Shown: positions 10,867 to 21,949, numbered from the stretch's first letter. The stretch is DNA of 64,000 nt from Desmodus rotundus (GCF_022682495.2 NC_071390.1:153302583-153366582), one strand, 5' to 3'. Numbers and translations are program-made. The notes: a model not told the origin generated them from the sequence alone.

Positions 10867-11869
10867 AAATTATCTAGTATGTACTATTTGGGCACTGGCT
10901 TTTTGGGCTCAATATTGCATTTGTAGGATTGGGCCTTGTAGATACATCTTCAATGCCTCTTTGTTTTCTATTTTATTAATTTGTCTTCTCTATTTTTCTC
11001 ATTTTTTTGTTTCAAGTTTTTGTTTTAATGCAGACAGTTTGTTTCCTTATCTCCCTTATTCTTAAAACTCAGTTCTTTCTGGTCCTGGACTAAAACCTGG
11101 GGTGCTTACATAGCTTCTCTTCCTTAGTGAGCTTTGGATTCCAATTTTTGTCTTTGATGTACATGAATTTATCAAATGCTCTGCTTAGCTTCTCTGTCTC
11201 TCTGATCTCCTCCATAATTGGCATTTGCCTCTGGGGAAGTTGTGGCTCCATATTCTGTATTTACCTCCCTGGGTTTTCCTTCCTGCCCAGATCTTGGCCT
11301 TGCTGTTCTTCTTTGTGTCACCAAAGAGGTTTTTATTATTATCGTTCTGGACTTTCTCAGTCTTCTTAGTGAAAAATGTAGATATAAGCAAGTGATTCAT
11401 CTTTATCAGAACATTTTGATACATTTTCATTTTTTCATACCTAATCACCTGAATGACTCATTACTATAACTGCTGTCATCAATTAAACAAATGTATAGAT
11501 TATTTTTAAAGGAAATCTTAATTCACAAATGTAAACTTTCCAAAAACAGTTAAAACTGAAAAATAATAAATTATAAAAGTTTATTTTTACTAATTCTGTT
11601 CTGGAAATCCCTAGCAAATCACATATAGTATTTATACATGCTAAATTTAAAATCATGTTTCCTTGAAAAGAACAGACTCCTAACATACTTTCTACACTGT
11701 ATTTTTGTAATTAGAAATCAATTAAATACAGATAGAAACAAATATGACTTGAAGAAAAGTAAATCTCATATACTAGCTTAACACCTGAGAAGCGATTGTG
11801 GAGAGGTCACTTAATATTTAGGTGACATGTATTTTTAAAGTTCCTGCACTTCCACCATTAGTTTTTTTC
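10867..11869. other. Unassigned sequence; possible decayed retrocopy around 11110-11380 (minus)
   Basis: Read on the minus strand, 11110-11330 stays open in two overlapping frames. One reads charged sequence including MEEIRETEKLSRAFDKF and IKDKNWNPKLTKEEK, which looks protein-like in composition. I cannot match it to a family. There is no intact start, no poly(A) next to it and no flanking duplication, so it is only a suspicion. The rest of the interval is AT-rich and empty. Confidence 0.3.
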
Positions 11870-11985
11870 TAACTGCACAGCTGAGGGAGGGTAAGCGACT
11901 TCTCTGTGCTGCACAACAAATGCGTAACAGAGATGGGCCTCAAGCTCCCCTGACTGCTATATTTGCAAGTGTCTCACACCTTCTC
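11870..11985 (-). repeat. MIR SINE fragment
   Basis: ACTGCACAGCTGAGGGAGGGTAAGCGACTTCTCTGTGCTGCACAAC...CAAGCTCCCCTGACTGC follows the reverse complement of the MIR core and 5' part. Confidence 0.5.
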
Positions 11986-12104
11986 CAACTCTCCTTAAAC
12001 TCTTAGTTCTTGTCCATATAAATATACTTCATCATCCTTATATTTTCCAATAAAATGTCCTGAAAGTCCTTTATAGTAGTTCCTGAAAAGCCTTCTCCCC
12101 TACA

Positions 12105-12255
12105 ATAAAGGAAACATGAACAAAACCAAGGGAGAGGGTGGAAACAGGGGAAGGAGGTGTGTTTGGCTGGGGTGGGGTAGAGGGGTGGGGAGAAAATGCA
12201 GACAACGGTAATTGAACAACAATAAAATAATTTAAAAATTGAAAAAAAATTATTG
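12105..12255 (+). mobile_element. L1-type 3' UTR fragment with A-rich tail
   Basis: A G-rich tract (GGAGAGGGTGGAAACAGGGG ... GGGGTGGGGTAGAGGGGTGGGG) is followed by GACAACGGTAATTGAACAACAATAAAATAATTT and an A-rich tail. The layout and terminal motif match the L1/HAL1 3' ends at 1-97, 27040-27149 and 42621-42960. No ORF2 sequence is attached, so the copy is strongly 5'-truncated. Confidence 0.65.
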
Positions 12256-13299
12256 AAAGTGAAAGAGCAATGATTACTTTTAAAACTCCCTCACTTCCTC
12301 TCTTCACAGTCTGAACAACTAAGGATTATTCATGCTTCCAAGTTTTTGGAATTTTGTAAGACTAAACAGACAGGCAAATAATAAATAACCTGTCAATGGG
12401 TCAACGTACTGAAGAATGGATTCCTGCTTTCACTGAAAGACTGGACAAAATTACCTTCCAAGTTTAATACCAAATAATGTTATAACTACCTTCAACTTGT
12501 TTTACTATTTAAAAACAGCATGAAAAATAATTTTAAAGCATTCTATAATTGTTGTTTCATATAAATATATGTAATATTAATGTGCAAACAACTTTTAAAC
12601 CTCTTTCTGAAATTTATATACAGACACCATGAAGCTCTATAGCTATTTTCTCTTTCTATTTGCCACTTACAGTTCTCTTTCTAAATATATGTAATTTAAT
12701 TTGCTACAAATAGTCTATCTTTTGGGCTCAGCCAATATGGTATCTGATAATAGCTCTCTGACATCAATCAGCAGTGTGTTTCTCTGAAGGAAGTGATGCA
12801 GTCTGCGTATAATGAGTATTGTCTTTGTGGTGCTGAAGCATCTATGTAGTAATTAAAGCAAGTAGCTATTGCAATCATGGGTTATTAAGGGGAAATGCTT
12901 GTGATTAGAATAACAGATGATCGTTTTATTAATAATTCAGGTGGCTGAGTCTGTCTGAAGGAAAGCTATTTCTGGAAGAATTCTGTGACTCTGTTCTTTA
13001 GACACATATGCTAATCCCAAATCCCAATACTGAAAACCTAACTGCCTTTATCCAGTATGAGCCTGAATGACTTTTCCCACAGACTACTTGAGATTCATTG
13101 GATATGGAGAGAAGAAATGGAAAGGGTAAACTCTGATTCTGCAAGGGAGGCATTAAAGCAATCTAAAAGATACAAATGCTTCCATCTTATGCACAATAAC
13201 TTGCTCAATACTATATAGCAGAAATGTTGAATGTCCTGCCTGAACTCAGAGAGCCTGTATTAACAAGGAAATAAGATTATGCACATTTTTTTTAATTGA
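12256..13299. other. Repeat-poor sequence; possible conserved non-coding block at 12720-12990
   Basis: No repeat is recognised. The sub-block 12720-12990 has moderate complexity and several ATTA/TAAT cores (for example GTAGTAATTAAAGCAAG and TTTTATTAATAATTCAGG), as often seen in developmental enhancers. This is a composition-based guess only. Confidence 0.25.
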
Positions 13300-13424
13300 G
13301 CAATATGACATAATATTAATTTTCTATTGCTCCTCTGACAAATTATCACCAAGAGTGATTTAAAAACAACTCAAATTTATTATCTTATAATTCTGTAGCT
13401 TCAAAGTCTCACCAGGCTAAAATA
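13300..13424 (-). mobile_element. MLT1-like LTR, part 1 (split by mariner)
   Basis: TTTCTATTGCTCCTCTGACAAATTATCACC...TTTATTATCTTATAATTCTGTAGC is the reverse-strand start of a MaLR (MLT1-type) LTR, a common mammalian pattern (ttgctgtaacaaattaccac...tttattctctcacagttctgg). It breaks at the TA where the mariner at 13425 begins and resumes at 13975. Confidence 0.6.
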
Positions 13425-13972
13425 TTGGGTGGTCAAAAGGTTTGTTAGGTTTTTTTCCCATAAGATGGCTCTAGTAGTGCTTAGTTGACTTTAACTTCAT
13501 TTGAAACAATTTTGTTAGATTGTATTGTGACAGCTGTCATATCAGCATGCATTTAAAAAACATATCAAAATTGTTGAATTTTTGTGTAGTCATTTTAATA
13601 TTCAAGATGGAAGAAAATATGAAACACTTTTGACATACTACGCTTTATTATTTCAAGAAGGGTAGAATCACAACTGAAACACAAAAAAAGATTTGTGCAG
13701 TGTGTGAAGAAGGTGCTGTGAGTGACTGAACATGTCAAAAGTGGTTTGCACAGTTTCATGCTGGAAATTTCTCTCTGGATGATGCTCCACAGTTGGGTAG
13801 ATCAGTTGAAGTTGATAGCAATCAGATCGAGATGTTGATTGAGAACAATCAATGTTGTACTACATGGGAGATAGCCAACATATGCAAAATATCCAAATCA
13901 ACAAAGTTATTGGTGAACATGAAAAATGTGTCTTATTTTACATAAAAAACTAATTGGACTTTTTGACCAACC
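13425..13972 (+). mobile_element. Mariner deletion derivative, family 1, copy 1
   Basis: TTGGGTGGTCAAAAGGTTTG at the left and CTTTTTGACCAACC at the right form terminal inverted repeats, with TA on both sides (13423-13424 and 13973-13974). This is the mariner type with TTGGGTTGGCCAAAAAGTTCG-like ends known from cattle and other mammals. A decayed transposase N-terminus starts near 13606 (ATGGAAGAAAATATG, then a stop after eight codons). Further on are fragments corresponding to the two helix-turn-helix motifs (near 13690-13900). The sequence then jumps to the 3' end, so the catalytic DDD region is missing. At 548 bp it cannot move itself. It is inserted in an MLT1-like LTR. Confidence 0.8.
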
Positions 13973-13974
13973 TA

Positions 13975-14054
13975 TAAAGATGTCTCCAGGAAGCTCGAGG
14001 GGAGAATTTATCTCCTTGCCTTTTCCAGCTCCCAAAAGCTATGCACATTCATCT
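13975..14054 (-). mobile_element. MLT1-like LTR, part 2
   Basis: CTCCAGGAAGCTCGAGGGGAGAATTTATCTCCTTGCCTTTTCCAGCTCCC continues the LTR pattern interrupted at 13424 (ctggaggctctaggggagaatc...ccttgccttttccagcttc). The LTR then stops where the old L1/HAL1 5' end begins. Confidence 0.6.
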
Positions 14055-15022
14055 GTTTGGGGCTCCATTACCTGGGTCTTTATTATGCTCCTGCAATATC
14101 CAGTGATTTTTTTGAGTATCATGATAACCAGCATTTTGAACTCTGCATATGATAGGTTGCATATCTCCATTTCATTTAGTTTTTTTTTTTCTTAGAGTTT
14201 TGTTCTGTTCTTTCATTTGGGCTTATTTCTTTATCTCCTCAATTTGGCAGCCTCTCTGTATTTCTGTGTATTAGGTAGACCTACGTTGACTCCCTGTCTT
14301 AATAGTGTGGCCCACTGTAGAAAAGGCACCTGTATATTTTGCAGGGCAGAGCCTTAGGTAATTAATTGCCAGGGCAGGGTAACCTGTTTCACTGTTTTGT
14401 GGCTCTGTGTGGGTGAGGGCTCCAAGAGGGTATAATGACACTGCCTGGCCTCTACAGATTGCCTAGGAGGAAGCTGTCTTTGAGCTCTGCACTCCCCATA
14501 TGCCAATTGTGCCCTTCCAGCTGTTACCCTGGTGCTGAGTTCCAGAGGGGGTGGGTCTTCATGAGTCTTAAATCTGTTATGGGCCCTTTAAGAGGAGTCT
14601 CTTGAGAATCCCACAGTTTCTTTTACTGCCCCAAACCCCACTGTTTTTTCATAGACAGAAGTAATTGGGACTTATTTTCCTGATGCTGGAATGGCTGTGT
14701 AGTCCTGTCTGGGGCCGAGATCCTTTGCTCCCAAGGTATCACTCCTGTTTTTTATCCAAGACATGTGTATGTGGTACTACCTGTTCTGCCACCTGTCTGT
14801 GCCACTCCACATATCCACTCCTCTTTGTGTCTCTGCCCCTCCTACCCATCTGGATGAATGTGGCTTCTTTAAATCCCTGGTTGTTGGGCTTCCATACAGC
14901 TCATTTTTTTGACAAATCTGGGTGATGTTTGTTTTGTAGTCCAGTTGTAATTTTTGCTGTAGTTGTGTGCAGAGGTGAAGGGTGTTTACCTATAACTCCA
15001 TCTTGACTGGAAGTCTGATGCC
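14055..15022 (-). mobile_element. HAL1/L1 copy D: old 5' UTR plus start of ORF1
   Basis: Read on the minus strand from 15022, the sequence opens with the CAAGATGGAGTTATAGGTAA signature, which parallels CCAAGATGGAGGCGTAGGTA at the start of copy A. It continues through a long GC-richer 5' UTR. GCAGAGCCTTAGGTAATTA at 14345-14365 aligns with GCGGAGCCTTAGGTGTTGC of copy B. GCCCAAATG near 14213-14221 matches the copy A and B ORF1 start context, and downstream codons for roughly residues 1-35 are visible but broken. Unlike A and B, no long A tract lies directly before the start codon. It is 3'-truncated and older than A-C. Confidence 0.6.
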
Positions 15023-15383
15023 ATTCTGTCTCTTAAATAAACTTTACTTCCAGAAAATCAATTATTTTATCAAGTTTTTCCAAGTTACTAGCATAGATAA
15101 TAACATTTTGTAGCCAGATTTAACTTCAAAATGACACTATTTGGGAGGCATTATTGTGATCCTTGGTATGTAGATAAAAATACAGCTTAAGTGAATTACT
15201 GAAAATTGCATATCTTTTACATATTGAAACAAAATGCAAACCTACCTAATTGACACCTGTGTCTACACTTAACCACTACACTCTATATCTCTACAAATTT
15301 CTTCAAATTTCTAATATTTTGTTGTGGCATTTTCCTTTAAAAATAAGTTTCTGTTTAATTTTTAAAGGCTAATATGTTACATT

Positions 15384-15790
15384 TGATTCTTTTTATTTGC
15401 TACGTTTACATTAAATTTATTGTGGTGGCATTGGTTAGTAAAATTATGTAGGTTTCAAGGGTAGAATTCTATGATACATCGTCGGTATGTTGTACTGTGT
15501 GCCCGCCACTCAAAGTCAAACCTTCTTCCATCACCATGTGTTTGACCCTTAACTATACTCCTCTTCCTCTTCCCTCTGATGACCACCATTCCACTGTCTG
15601 TGTCTGAGTTTTTGTTTGTTTATTTGTCTTGTTTGTTCTTTTGTTCCTTTCAGTTTTATGTCTCTCATATGAGTGAAATCATATGGTTGTTGACTTTTTC
15701 TGTCTGACTCATTTTGCTTAGCACGATATTCTTAAGATCCAGCCATGTTGTAAATCTGGTTAGTTGTTTGGTGAGAAGCTTTCCAGTATC
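15384..15790 (-). mobile_element. L1 3' end fragment
   Basis: TTTATTGTGGTGGCATTGGTTAGTAAAATTATGTAGGTTTCAAGGG... through CATATGAGTGAAATCATATGG and CATTTTGCTTAGCA reads as the reverse complement of an L1 3' UTR and ORF2 end (compare minus-strand L1 landmarks GTGAGATCATATGG and TTTCACTTAGCATAATAG at 42900-42955). No reading frame survives. Confidence 0.65.
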
Positions 15791-15820
15791 CCAGGTCTCT
15801 TTTTTATATATATTTACACA

Positions 15821-16215
15821 AATAAGATAACAAACAATATGCAAACTCTTTATAATTTTTAAATTTTTTTGTAAGATGTCAACAAATCTATCTTTTTACA
15901 TCATGATTTTTGCTGATTACACAGTAAGACTTCAATGAATATATACTGTATTTAGCTAAATACTCTTTAGTGAGATGACTTTTTTGACCAATTTACATTA
16001 CTATAAACAACACAGCAAAAATAAGATAATATGTAAACTGTTCATAATTTAAAAACTTTTTGTAGGATATCAACAAATCTATCTTTTTATGTCATCATTT
16101 TTGCTGATTCCACAGTAAGCCTTTAATGAAGACATAGTAATGTATTTAGCTGGTCGTCTTTAGTGAGATGGGTTTTTTCCACCATTTTACAGTACTATAA
16201 ATAGCACAGCAATGA
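15821..16215 (+). repeat. Diverged tandem duplication, two units of about 199 bp
   Basis: Unit 1 (about 15821-16019) and unit 2 (about 16020-16215) share AATAAGATAA, CAACAAATCTATCTTTTTA, TTTTTGCTGATT, ACAGTAAG, TGTATTTAGCT, CTTTAGTGAGATG and ACTATAAA.A.CACAGCAA in the same order and spacing. Divergence is moderate with small indels. It follows an L1 fragment but is not recognised as L1. Confidence 0.75.
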
Positions 16216-16309
16216 ATGCCTATATACTTCTAGTTCTATCTAACTACCTATCTTCTCAACATTCCTTATTTGCCTGTCTGTTTGACTATATTCTCTGTAA
16301 GATAACGTA

Positions 16310-16550
16310 CTGCATTGTTAAGTATGTGCATTCTGGTCTTAGTTTTCCAGACTGAATCTCTTCTCCACCACTCAGTATGTGAATTTGGGCTGGTCATTTA
16401 ATCCCTCCATGATTGTTTCCTCATGAATAGGGAAGTAATAGTATTGGCCTCATGAGATTGGGGTGGGAATTAAATAATATGATTCAGGTAAACCACTTAT
16501 AAAGCTGCCTGGCACATATTACCAATAAATATTAGCTCATTATTTGAATT
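16310..16550 (+). repeat. MIR SINE
   Basis: The forward-strand order GTGCATTCTGGTCTTAG, CTCCACCACTCAGTATGTGAATTTGGGC, TTTCCTCATGAATAGGGAAG, TAATAGTATTGGCCTCATGAG, GGAATTAAATAATATG and GCTGCCTGGCACATATTACCAATAAATATTAG matches a nearly full-length MIR. Confidence 0.8.
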
Positions 16551-17549
16551 TCTGCTGAGGAATCAAATTTCCAGGTCAAAAGGAATTTACATTTTATGGT
16601 AATACAAGACTGATAACATTATACCACATAAACCCAGGAAAAATTTAAAAGATAGTTTCTCCTAAAGTAAATGAGACCCGCTTTTAAAAAGTTATTTGAA
16701 TTTAAGCCATTTTCCCCCCATTATGATTTTAGATTTTAAATTGAAAGAGTAATTCTAAGGTAATAGTTTATATAAGGGAAATTTATCCAGAGAAAGAGAT
16801 GGAAGATGCTTCTGCTGTGGAAAAAAGAATAATATATAAAATAAAAATCCAAAAACATATTATTACTATTTAATATATATTTCTAACTGTTCTGTTTTTC
16901 TCAACCCAATCAACACCCATATTATAAAGTATCTTTAAACATTATCTTGTGGAGTCATTCTAATTGTCTTTGTACAGTGTAAGGAGAATTTACATTTGAA
17001 AATTAAGCTTTACTTTAGTTAATGGACTCATTACATTAATAAAAAAGACTGATATTAAAGAAATATAAAAATATTGTCTGTCTTTATTTTGTTGATATTG
17101 TTAATACACTCATAGACATATGGGTGCATTTAGTAAGTTTGCTTACTAAATAGCACAAATGAACCTTGAATACAGGCCTAAATCTCTTCTCTGTCATCCC
17201 CTCTCTTGTGTTAATGCTGGGTGAGTGAGATCCCATGCAGCTTGTCATTTCTGTCATTCCATAGTATAAAATGAACTACAGTTATTTGCTGTGATAACTA
17301 TATCAAACATATAGAGCTTAAGTATATTCAAGTGGGGCAAAGATCCAAGGTTTGTCACTGGAATTCACCAGTATATGTTACCATCACCAAGTGACATTAA
17401 GTATCTCCTATGGCTTCTGCCACCTGCTGGGATGGAGTAAGTGGGACTGGATTTAGCCTCTCGTTAGAAGCAACAGAGAAACTGGACAAAATATTTGAAA
17501 CAATAGTTTTTGTGACTGTATATCAGGCAATAAATACTTGATGGCAATG
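16551..17549. other. Unassigned AT-rich sequence
   Basis: No gene or recognised repeat. TA-rich runs occur near 16830-16885. Confidence 0.45.
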
Positions 17550-18010
17550 ATACTTGAGTAGGATGAGTCCTGTAATTGGCCCAACACAATACCTGGAGAG
17601 AGTTTCCAGGCTGCAGTGCAGGAAGAGGAAAGCAGGAGGAGGCCAGTGGTCTTCCTGAATTGAGGATATGGGGCTGTAAGTTTAGTTTTACTCCTTCAGT
17701 GGGGGAGAGGAAGCATTCACAAGGAAGAGCAGCAGAGAGGAGAGATGCACAGGAAGAGGGTTCTGGAGATCAGCTGAGGGTCCTGGACCCCTGAGGCTTC
17801 AGCTAAACATGGATCGGTATGTGTATGAGAAGAAAGTGTCCAAGGCTGAGGAAAATAAAACAAACACACAAAGCAATAGGAGAAAATATCAGGAGCTTAC
17901 ATGGACCAGGAGAATTGCATGTTCCCAACAGCCAGCGTGGAAAAACCTTATAATCCATGGGGCTTTGGTCAGGGGACTCAGACAAAATTTGCCTCGATAA
18001 TGGGGCAAAA
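17550..18010 (+). repeat. Possible old L1 5'-UTR-like sequence
   Basis: G+C-richer purine-biased sequence (GGAAGAGGAAAGCAGGAGGAGG, GGTCCTGGACCCCTGAGGC, CAGCGTGGAAAAACCTTATAATCC). The style resembles ancient L1 5' regions. The open frames here (up to 72 codons) show no known domain. The assignment is weak. Confidence 0.3.
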
Positions 18011-18208
18011 TAGCCCTAAAATAAATGCTTCTTTAGTTGTGCCAAACAGAGACTAAATGCAAAATCTGAAATAACTGAACTTTTGTTCTGAAGTAACTTA
18101 AATGCATTTTTAATAAATCTTAATATTTATAAAGTCCAAAAATATATCATTTATACACACATTTGTACACATGCATATCTACACTATAAACGTAGTCCAT
18201 ATACTATA

Positions 18209-18333
18209 CAGGGTGAGACAAAACTAGGTTTATAGTTGTGAGTACAAGAAACACTGAGTTTATTCCTCTATTAATATTAATTCTGTATTATTTTTCATAT
18301 GAACAACTATAAACCTACTTTTGTTCCACCCTG
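18209..18333. mobile_element. Palindromic TA-flanked MITE (Tc1/mariner type), 125 bp
   Basis: The left end CAGGGTGAGACAAAACTAGG and the complement of the right end CAGGGTGGAACAAAAGTAGG continue into a shared TTTATAGTTGT, giving 31-bp terminal inverted repeats with three mismatches. TA flanks both sides (18207-18208 and 18334-18335). About 60 bp of AT-rich sequence separates the arms, so the transcript could fold into a long hairpin. No coding capacity. Confidence 0.85.
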
Positions 18334-19509
18334 TATGTATCTATGTATACACAACAGATACTGCATGTTCTGATAAATAAAATACTTTCAAGAGTACTTC
18401 ACAGTGCATACACATGGAATGGGGTTGCTATTATATAACCCCATTATACAGGAGTAGTTCATGAGAAGCGTGGTATGTGTGTTTAAATTTGGCTTTTTTA
18501 CTACTGATTAATAAATACTCATAATCATGAGAAAAAAGAGAAAACTGAATATGTGAATTATACCTTTATAGAAAATGACATCGTGCTATATCGCACAAAG
18601 GATTTATCATATAACAGGTATATTGGCAGTAGTGTATTTCACCTGGCACACTTAAGCAAGAACACACTACGGTGAATCATGTCATATATTGCCATCATCA
18701 GGGCTTATTATATTAAATTAGTAATTTGCAGTACAAATTCAATTGGATATGTAGTTTTCTTTTCAAACATATTTTTGTTTTTATAGTTTTATAGCAGCAA
18801 TAAGCATCATGAGTTTTGAAACTAGTTTAAATTTGTACATATCAAATAAATAATGTAACTGGGACATGAAATTTTTTGAAAGGATTCCAGACAGTAACTA
18901 ACTCAGTGATATGCAGGTCTTTTATATTACATGGAGAAGAAACTTCTAACAGAACCTGTGGGTCCAAGTATTATCTGGGAACTTTTCAACTCTTAACTTT
19001 AGACAAGACCCTTGAACCTAAAGGATATATTTAATATGGATCCCTTGGTAAGTTTCCTCTTTTTGTATATTAAAATGCAACTGTTCTGTGCCTCCATTTG
19101 CTTTGGATGTATGTGCTATCCAAAGTAAAAATCTCTTACCTTGCCAGAGATTTAAATTAAAATGTCTGCAGGAATGAAGGCTGGGGGGAGGTAGACTTCT
19201 TGTTTCCATTACTAAAAGCGTGTTTCCTACCTTGTGTATTTCCCTCCTACAGTATCGGTGCGAAGGAAGGCAGCCCCAGCTTATGTCCAGGGGTGGCAAG
19301 CAAGAGAGAAAAATCTTAGGAAAGTTAAATAAAAACATGATGTGTTAGGAGTGCATGAGATTAAGAAAAGTAAAAATCTGATTTTATAATTAAAAAGAAA
19401 TGGGGGCAGTACCAGGGATGTGGGTAGGGAGTGGGGACAGTCACTTCAGAGCACCCTGTTTGAACTGAATAGGCTTCAACCATGTTATGGTTATTATGCC
19501 TTTGTTAAA
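18334..19509. other. Unassigned sequence
   Basis: No gene or recognised repeat. The 106-codon minus-strand open frame at 19018-19338 has no recognisable domain and is treated as chance. Confidence 0.4.
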
Positions 19510-20015
19510 AATATGTCAATATGTAGCAGTTTAAAACAATAATTTTGTCATACTTATTGGGTCTACAAGTCAAGAATACAGACAGGGACCCTTATGTTGA
19601 GGCCTTAAGTAGAAAGACTCAACCAGAGGCAGTGTGGACCCTCTATGGCTGAATACTGGAATTATCTGCAGGTATCTTCATTTGCAACTAACAGTTGATG
19701 TTAGCCGTACGCTGGTACCTCAGCTGGGTTTGCTCTCACAAGACCTCTCCACATGGCCTGGGCTTCCACACAACATGGTGGCCTCAGGGTAGTCAGAAAT
19801 TTCATGTGGCCACTCAGAGTACCATAAAAAATGTCCCAAAAAACTACGCAGAAGTTTCATTGCTTTTTTAGGACCTCGTCTTAGAAGTCATACAAAATCA
19901 TCTCTTTCATATTCTGTTGGTTGAGTTAGTCACTAGTCTATCCAAGTTCCAGGGGAAAAGACACATATGTCACTTCTTAAGGGGAGTGTGGCAACAACAT
20001 TAGCTATTAACATAG
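19510..20015 (-). repeat. Ancient LTR-like repeat fragment
   Basis: AGCAGTTTAAAACAATAATTTTGTCATACTTA, CTGGTACCTCAGCTGGG, CTCTCCACATGGCCTGGGCTTCC, CACAACATGGTGGCCTCAGGGT and TATTCTGTTGGTTGAGTTAGTCAC follow in order an old mammalian repeat of MaLR/ERVL-like character. The family is not assigned. Confidence 0.45.
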
Positions 20016-20984
20016 AGGAACATGTGGGTTGAGAGATGTTATAGTTACCTTTGGAAAATATTATCTGCCAATACCTCTCTCCAGTTTATACACAATCACA
20101 TTTGATTTTAGTGGGCATCGGAATGGACAGGTTTTATCTCTATATTTCTGGTCAGGATGTCATCCTCTTAACCAGAAAGGTGTTTTGTGACTAAAAGAGT
20201 GTTCAGTTTTAAAGAAGGGGACGCACCTACAGGAAACGGAGGCTGGAGGAAATGGCAGAGAAGAGAGTTGGAGTCTAATGCCTTCTGGTATCATAAAGTG
20301 ATAGCAAAAGGCAATGTAAACCCGGGGCAATTACTCTATGAATGTCAGAAGACGTCTTTAAATGTTGAATTTCCCTCAGTTTGTTACTGTGCTAGTGACT
20401 GTTTTCCCAGAGGGATTTGAAGTCAAAACCTTAAAACCCAAAAAGGCATCTATTTGTCTTTGAGCATATCAAGAAAATGTGGAGCTGGAGAAAGGGTAAA
20501 GCACTGAGGAGGCAAGTGTGGGAGGAAGGGAGGCCCCTAGAGAAAGGGTGTGTCATGTCAATGGGTTAAGGGGAAGGGAAGCAGGCTGGATCCATGGGGA
20601 CCACACAGGGGAAAAGAATACCACAGCACACTGACCTTCGGCTAGTTCGTTACCCTGGGGATTTTATAATCTGAATTCCCTAGAGAAGGGACAAAATAGC
20701 TTAAAGCAAGCCTACTGTGAACTATGCCAGCTACATAAAGTCTAGATCCAAAAATTCAAAAACGAAAAATATCAGAATGTAACCAGAGATCCCCTTTTAC
20801 AATGGCCAGTGTGGCATTATGATTCATTTCTCTTGGGCCTTTCCATTGGTTCCATTTTCTCCATTTTCTTTCTCTATTCAACACTCCCCACTGCTTTTAC
20901 TTATCATAAGTCATCTGTAGTATCTATTCTCCTTTTACATTTAGTGAAGGTAAAAAGAGAAAGAAAAATATTAAAGATTGTCTA
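20016..20984. other. Unassigned sequence
   Basis: The stretch holds a 77-codon open frame at 20187-20420 with no known domain and a G-rich block at 20500-20600. Nothing is recognised. Confidence 0.4.
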
Positions 20985-21130
20985 ATTCAACACTCTCATT
21001 TCAACGAAAGAAAGCAGCCCCAGGGAGGCAGTGACATGCTGAGTTAACATGGATTATTGGTAGTAGCAGAATCGCAGGTGAATGTCGCTCTCCTGACCCC
21101 TCCTGTGCTTCCCACTGTATGAAGCTGCCT
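20985..21130 (-). repeat. MIR/L2-like ancient repeat
   Basis: TTGTCTAATTCAACACTCTCATTTCAACGAAAG, GCAGCCCCAGGGAGGCAGTGACATGC and CTCTCCTGACCCCTCCTGTGCTTCCCACTGTATGAAGCTGCC match the usual order of an ancient mammalian repeat (ctcattttacagatgagg...cctgactcccagtgct...ccactaca..gctgcc). Confidence 0.45.
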
Positions 21131-21719
21131 TTCTAGCCCAGCTGGAGTCTGAAGCCCCAGACGAGGAAAATTGTAAAACTATCAAAAGGTTCCTGTGTCG
21201 GTTTGACTTTTCTGGGAATCTGAAGCAAAGAAAGAATTAGAAGGGCATGAGATTTATTGATGGAGGTGCCTATGAAGAATAAAGAAGAATAAAAAGGAGG
21301 GAAAGAGACTTCAGATCATGATGCCACTCTGACACCATGAAGGACAGAGGGTAAAAGAAGGAAGAGACTCCAATCACTACACAGTTCTGAGGAAATTTCA
21401 ACAAGGTTGGTGGACAACCAGGTTGGCCAGAGAAAAGATGAACCATTACAAGGGTCCCGCACTGGGCAGAAATGTCTCAGCTTTAATATCACCAGTCATT
21501 GTTTAGTCATTGGCTGAGAACAGCCTTGGATGGTGGGGGAAAGAAGAGAGTAGTGAGAACAATGTAGTGGATTCCAAAAATGTGGAAGTTGCAAGCTTGT
21601 AGTTAGCTACACACCTTGCAGCAAGTTCTCTCTTGAAGAAGACTGAGTCATATAGTCCTTTGATTGCCTCAGTTGCTTTCTACATAACTTACTTCAAACC
21701 AGTCTGTAGTAAGGTGGGT

Positions 21720-21830
21720 AGGTGTACTAGTTGTCCAAGGCCCTGTAACAAATTGCCACAGACATAGCCGCTTAACCCAGAGGCTTGGGTTCTCCTTACT
21801 GTTTGTAGCAAAACGGCAGAGGAGAGAGTT
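21720..21830 (-). repeat. MLT1-like LTR fragment
   Basis: AGTTGTCCAAGGCCCTGTAACAAATTGCCACAGACATAGCCGCTTAA resembles the reverse-strand opening of an MLT1-type LTR, like the copy at 13300. Confidence 0.45.
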
Positions 21831-21949
21831 GAATTGAAAAAAAAAATTCTTAAGTTAAAAAACAACAACAACTAGGCTTTAAATATTCAGAAATTTAGCC
21901 TATCCATATTTTTTTTTAAAGGAGAGAATGCCAAGGATAAAGCTGAAAA

